Of a DNA stretch of 64,000 nt, positions 63,861-64,000 are shown piece by piece. The notes below the pieces were generated by a model. That model worked only from the letters and a program-made list of their open reading frames with translations. It was not told the origin of the DNA and searched no databases. Each line of letters begins with the position of its first letter. Position 1 is the first letter of the stretch. Position numbers and translations under genes: made by a program. This DNA comes from DASSFG01 sp035547915 (GTDB lineage: Bacteria > Planctomycetota > Planctomycetia > Pirellulales > JAICIG01), in NCBI GenBank assembly GCA_035547915.1, contig DASZTS010000104.1, positions 50,626 through 114,625 on the forward strand, read 5' to 3'.

Positions 63861-64000
63861 GAGCCTATCCGATTACCGAACCGACCGGCGGTAAGCATGC
63901 GTAATGCAGATTGAGGAAGTTCGTTCTCGACTGCATGGAGGTGCGTATGGCCGGTCAATCGTCGTCAAGGTTTCACCAGATTCCCGACGCGTTATGGGAA
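63861..64000 (+). mobile_element. Left end of an IS5-like insertion sequence, truncated by window edge
   Basis: The end GAGCCTATCCGATTACC is preceded by TTA (63858-63860), a 3-bp target like that of the MITE at 50604. The reading frame of a transposase begins 86 bp later. The right end is outside the window. Confidence 0.75.
63947..64000 (+). CDS. Start of an IS5-family transposase gene (partial)
   Basis: Only 18 codons are visible, MAGQSSSRFHQIPDALWE. The end -IPDALWE is the typical opening of IS5-family transposases, which continue with the RIEPLLP-type motif. A GGAGG SD lies 6-10 bp before the ATG at 63947. Confidence 0.7.
   Translation, partial: MAGQSSSRFHQIPDALWE

Overview
The window looks like chromosome of a high-GC planctomycete, probably from the Pirellulales. 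The grounds are gene content: a planctomycete-style ECF sigma factor, a CxPxR sulfatase, a sialate O-acetylesterase, a very large PVC-type cytochrome c protein with ThuA, SGNH, beta-propeller, HEAT and cupredoxin-like parts, a CRTAC1/FG-GAP lipoprotein, a BlaI/M56 pair, a secreted protein with an LEVRSLL N-terminus and several small RRFQFSLRALL-type membrane proteins. No rRNA or CRISPR was seen. All functional calls were made by reading motifs; no database search was run.

Layout. Bases 1-5.8 kb: a membrane protein open at its 5' end, an ECF sigma factor, two small proteins, a class V aminotransferase divergent from a 2-hydroxyacid dehydrogenase, and a cupin. 5.8-13.8 kb: a minus-strand series (sialate esterase, isoaspartyl peptidase, cupin), an unusual Clp_N-ThiD2-ThiE fusion, a TPR membrane protein and clpC. 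13.9-26.8 kb: a DASS transporter with RCK_C domains, a PRC-barrel protein, lipoproteins, a MaoC hydratase, an alpha/beta hydrolase, a PQQ-type propeller membrane protein, and a compact Trm112-HIT-SGNH cluster. 26.9-45.7 kb: a long Hsp70-like protein, an S53 peptidase, a sulfatase, the 2 kb-codon PVC cytochrome protein, a trypsin-like protease with HEAT repeats, a CRTAC1 protein and GAPDH. 45.9-50.0 kb: a zinc-ribbon protein, a truncated blaR1-like gene, blaI and a coiled-coil/STN protein with a Gly-Met tail.

50.0-64.0 kb is accessory. It holds a gene-poor stretch with a 68-bp MITE flanked by TTA duplications, a decayed integrase N-terminus and the 5' half of tRNA-Arg(UCU) broken exactly at the end of the anticodon loop. 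From there a phage-like block runs mostly on the minus strand: terminase pair, prohead protease, tape measure, HEAAH peptidase, cold-shock/HTH fusion, MuF-like head protein, small membrane proteins and a CsrA-like protein. No portal or major capsid gene is recognisable. The window ends inside an IS5-like element of which only the left end and the first 18 transposase codons are visible.

Three ~97-bp copies of one inverted-repeat element (19.3, 29.9 and 48.5 kb) and two ~66-bp copies of another (48.4 and 50.6 kb) are scattered between genes. The second family shares its ends with the IS5-like element at 63.86 kb.
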